Source of the DNA: Clostridiaceae bacterium | Lineage (GTDB): Bacteria; Bacillota; Clostridia; CAYPLH01; DUMO01 | Assembly: GCA_012839865.1 (NCBI GenBank) | Contig: DUMO01000047.1 | Span: forward strand, 1-34,753 | Direction: 5' to 3' | DNA: 34,753 nucleotides | Shown here: one piece after another, positions 33,878 through 34,753 of the stretch | How the letters are laid out: each line of letters opens with the position of its first letter | Numbering within the stretch: the first letter of the stretch is position 1 | Made by a program: the position numbers and the translations under genes | The notes under the pieces: generated by a model | Databases searched by the model: none | What the model was told of the DNA's origin: nothing | Seen by the model: the letters and a program-made list of their open reading frames with translations, nothing else

Positions 33878-34753
33878 ATTTCAACCCACATCCCTCCGTG
33901 GGGGGGCGACTGTGGCTGTTGCTCTTCAAAAATACAATACTACCAATTTCAATCCACGCCCCTGCGTGAGGGGCGACGAATATCATTATAATTTTAACAA
34001 CAAATACCCTATTTCAATCCACGCCCCTGCGTGAGGGGCGACCTCATGCAGCAGATATTAGGCACAAAAGAACAAAATTTCAATCCACGCCCCTGCGTGA
34101 GGGGCGACTCATGTGCCACAGCAAGATACGTCCCCGTCGGGTCATTTCAATCCACGCCCCTGCGTGAGGGGCGACGATTATAAAAGAATCAAAAAATATA
34201 TAATAAAGATTTCAATCCACGCCCCTGCGTGAGGGGCGACACCAGCTTCTATCAACAACTTTTTATGTCGATAATTTCAATCCACGCCCCTGCGTGAGGG
34301 GCGACCGGTGCCTATCTCTCTGCGTATCTGGCTGATGTGATTTCAATCCACGCCCCTGCGTGAGGGGCGACGAAAACCGTTATCAACCGGGCCTGCAAGC
34401 GGTACCTATTTCAATCCACGCCCCTGCGTGAGGGGCGACCATACATTACCGCCAGTTTCAAAGCTAAATCTAATGATTTCAATCCACGCCCCTGCGTGAG
34501 GGGCGACGCAATTGTTACTGGTCAAGTAACTACAAATAAGCCTATTTCAATCCACGCCCCTGCGTGAGGGGCGACGTTGGATGCTGTGGATCCTGAGGTA
34601 ATGGCAAAACTAATTTCAATCCACGCCCCTGCGTGAGGGGCGACACGATAACAAAAGTAAAAGACCCTACTCCAGACCCATTTCAATCCACGCCCCTGCG
34701 TGAGGGGCGACTCATGTGCCACAGCAAGATACGTCCCCGTCGGGTCATTTCAA
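33878..34753 (-). CRISPR. CRISPR array, subtype I-C-like repeats, trailer end
   Basis: Twelve identical 32-bp repeats begin at 33946, 34011, 34077, 34144, 34209, 34274, 34340, 34408, 34476, 34544, 34613 and 34680. A partial one begins at 34747, and a degenerate 33-bp repeat at 33878-33910. On the plus strand the repeat opens ATTTCAATCC, holds a CGCCCCT/AGGGGCG palindrome and ends GCGAC. Its reverse complement (GTCGC...GTGGATTGAAAT) is the form typical of subtype I-C. Spacers are 33-37 bp. The degenerate repeat marks the trailer end at the left, so transcription should run right to left from a leader outside the window. The third and the last spacers are identical, if the one after the degenerate repeat is not counted. 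No cas gene is present in the window. Confidence 0.97.

Noticed and set aside
34522-34722. Open frame of 66 codons inside the CRISPR array with a repeated VAPHAGAWIEI phrase
   Set aside because: It is only a translation of the CRISPR repeat on the minus strand.

Overview
The window looks like a piece of a low-GC Clostridia (Firmicutes) chromosome. Gene content resembles Acetivibrio/Hungateiclostridium (Clostridium thermocellum-type) genomes: a split transketolase, csaB next to cell-wall polysaccharide genes, DUF4330 proteins, alr next to a MazEF-like pair, and a subtype I-C-like CRISPR array. The genus is an inference from gene content only. No rRNA, tRNA or insertion sequence was seen.

Region 1 (about 0.15-7.7 kb, minus strand) is an arginine/carbamoyl-phosphate operon transcribed argD, carA, carB, argF and then a GNAT acetyltransferase. 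Two adjacent ARG boxes overlap a sigma-A-like promoter in front of argD. CarA is unusual: the nucleophilic Cys of its glutaminase domain is Gly and the catalytic His is Tyr, although the rest of the protein is intact. The carA-carB gap is filled with decayed tandem repeats that contain Shine-Dalgarno-like sequence. Region 2 (7.7-9.7 kb, minus) is a two-gene split transketolase with its own promoter and terminator. Region 3 (9.7-11.7 kb, minus) holds csaB (cell-wall polysaccharide pyruvylation) and a YitT-type membrane protein.

Region 4 (12.2-21.9 kb, plus) is a surface-polysaccharide cluster: GT4 glycosyltransferase, MurJ-type flippase, small membrane protein, O-antigen ligase-like protein, second GT4, two DUF4330 membrane-anchored proteins, third GT4 and a TagA/WecG-type transferase. 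Several of its intergenic gaps carry degenerate tandem duplications of neighbouring gene starts or ends. Region 5 (22.1-25.3 kb, minus) has an exported coiled-coil protein, an EndoA/MazF toxin with its ribbon-helix-helix antitoxin, and alanine racemase.

Region 6 (25.6-33.7 kb, minus) is a second surface-polysaccharide operon behind a strong promoter: hexapeptide acetyltransferase, flippase, second hexapeptide acetyltransferase, GT4, O-antigen ligase-like protein, coiled-coil protein and the NAD(P)HX repair enzyme. Region 7 (33.88 kb to the end) is the trailer end of a CRISPR array that runs off the window. One of its spacers occurs twice.

Together, regions 3, 4 and 6 suggest a chromosomal block devoted to building, flipping, ligating and decorating cell-surface glycans. 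The most notable single observation is the apparently glutaminase-dead CarA. The most notable pattern is the recurrent tandem duplication at gene boundaries.
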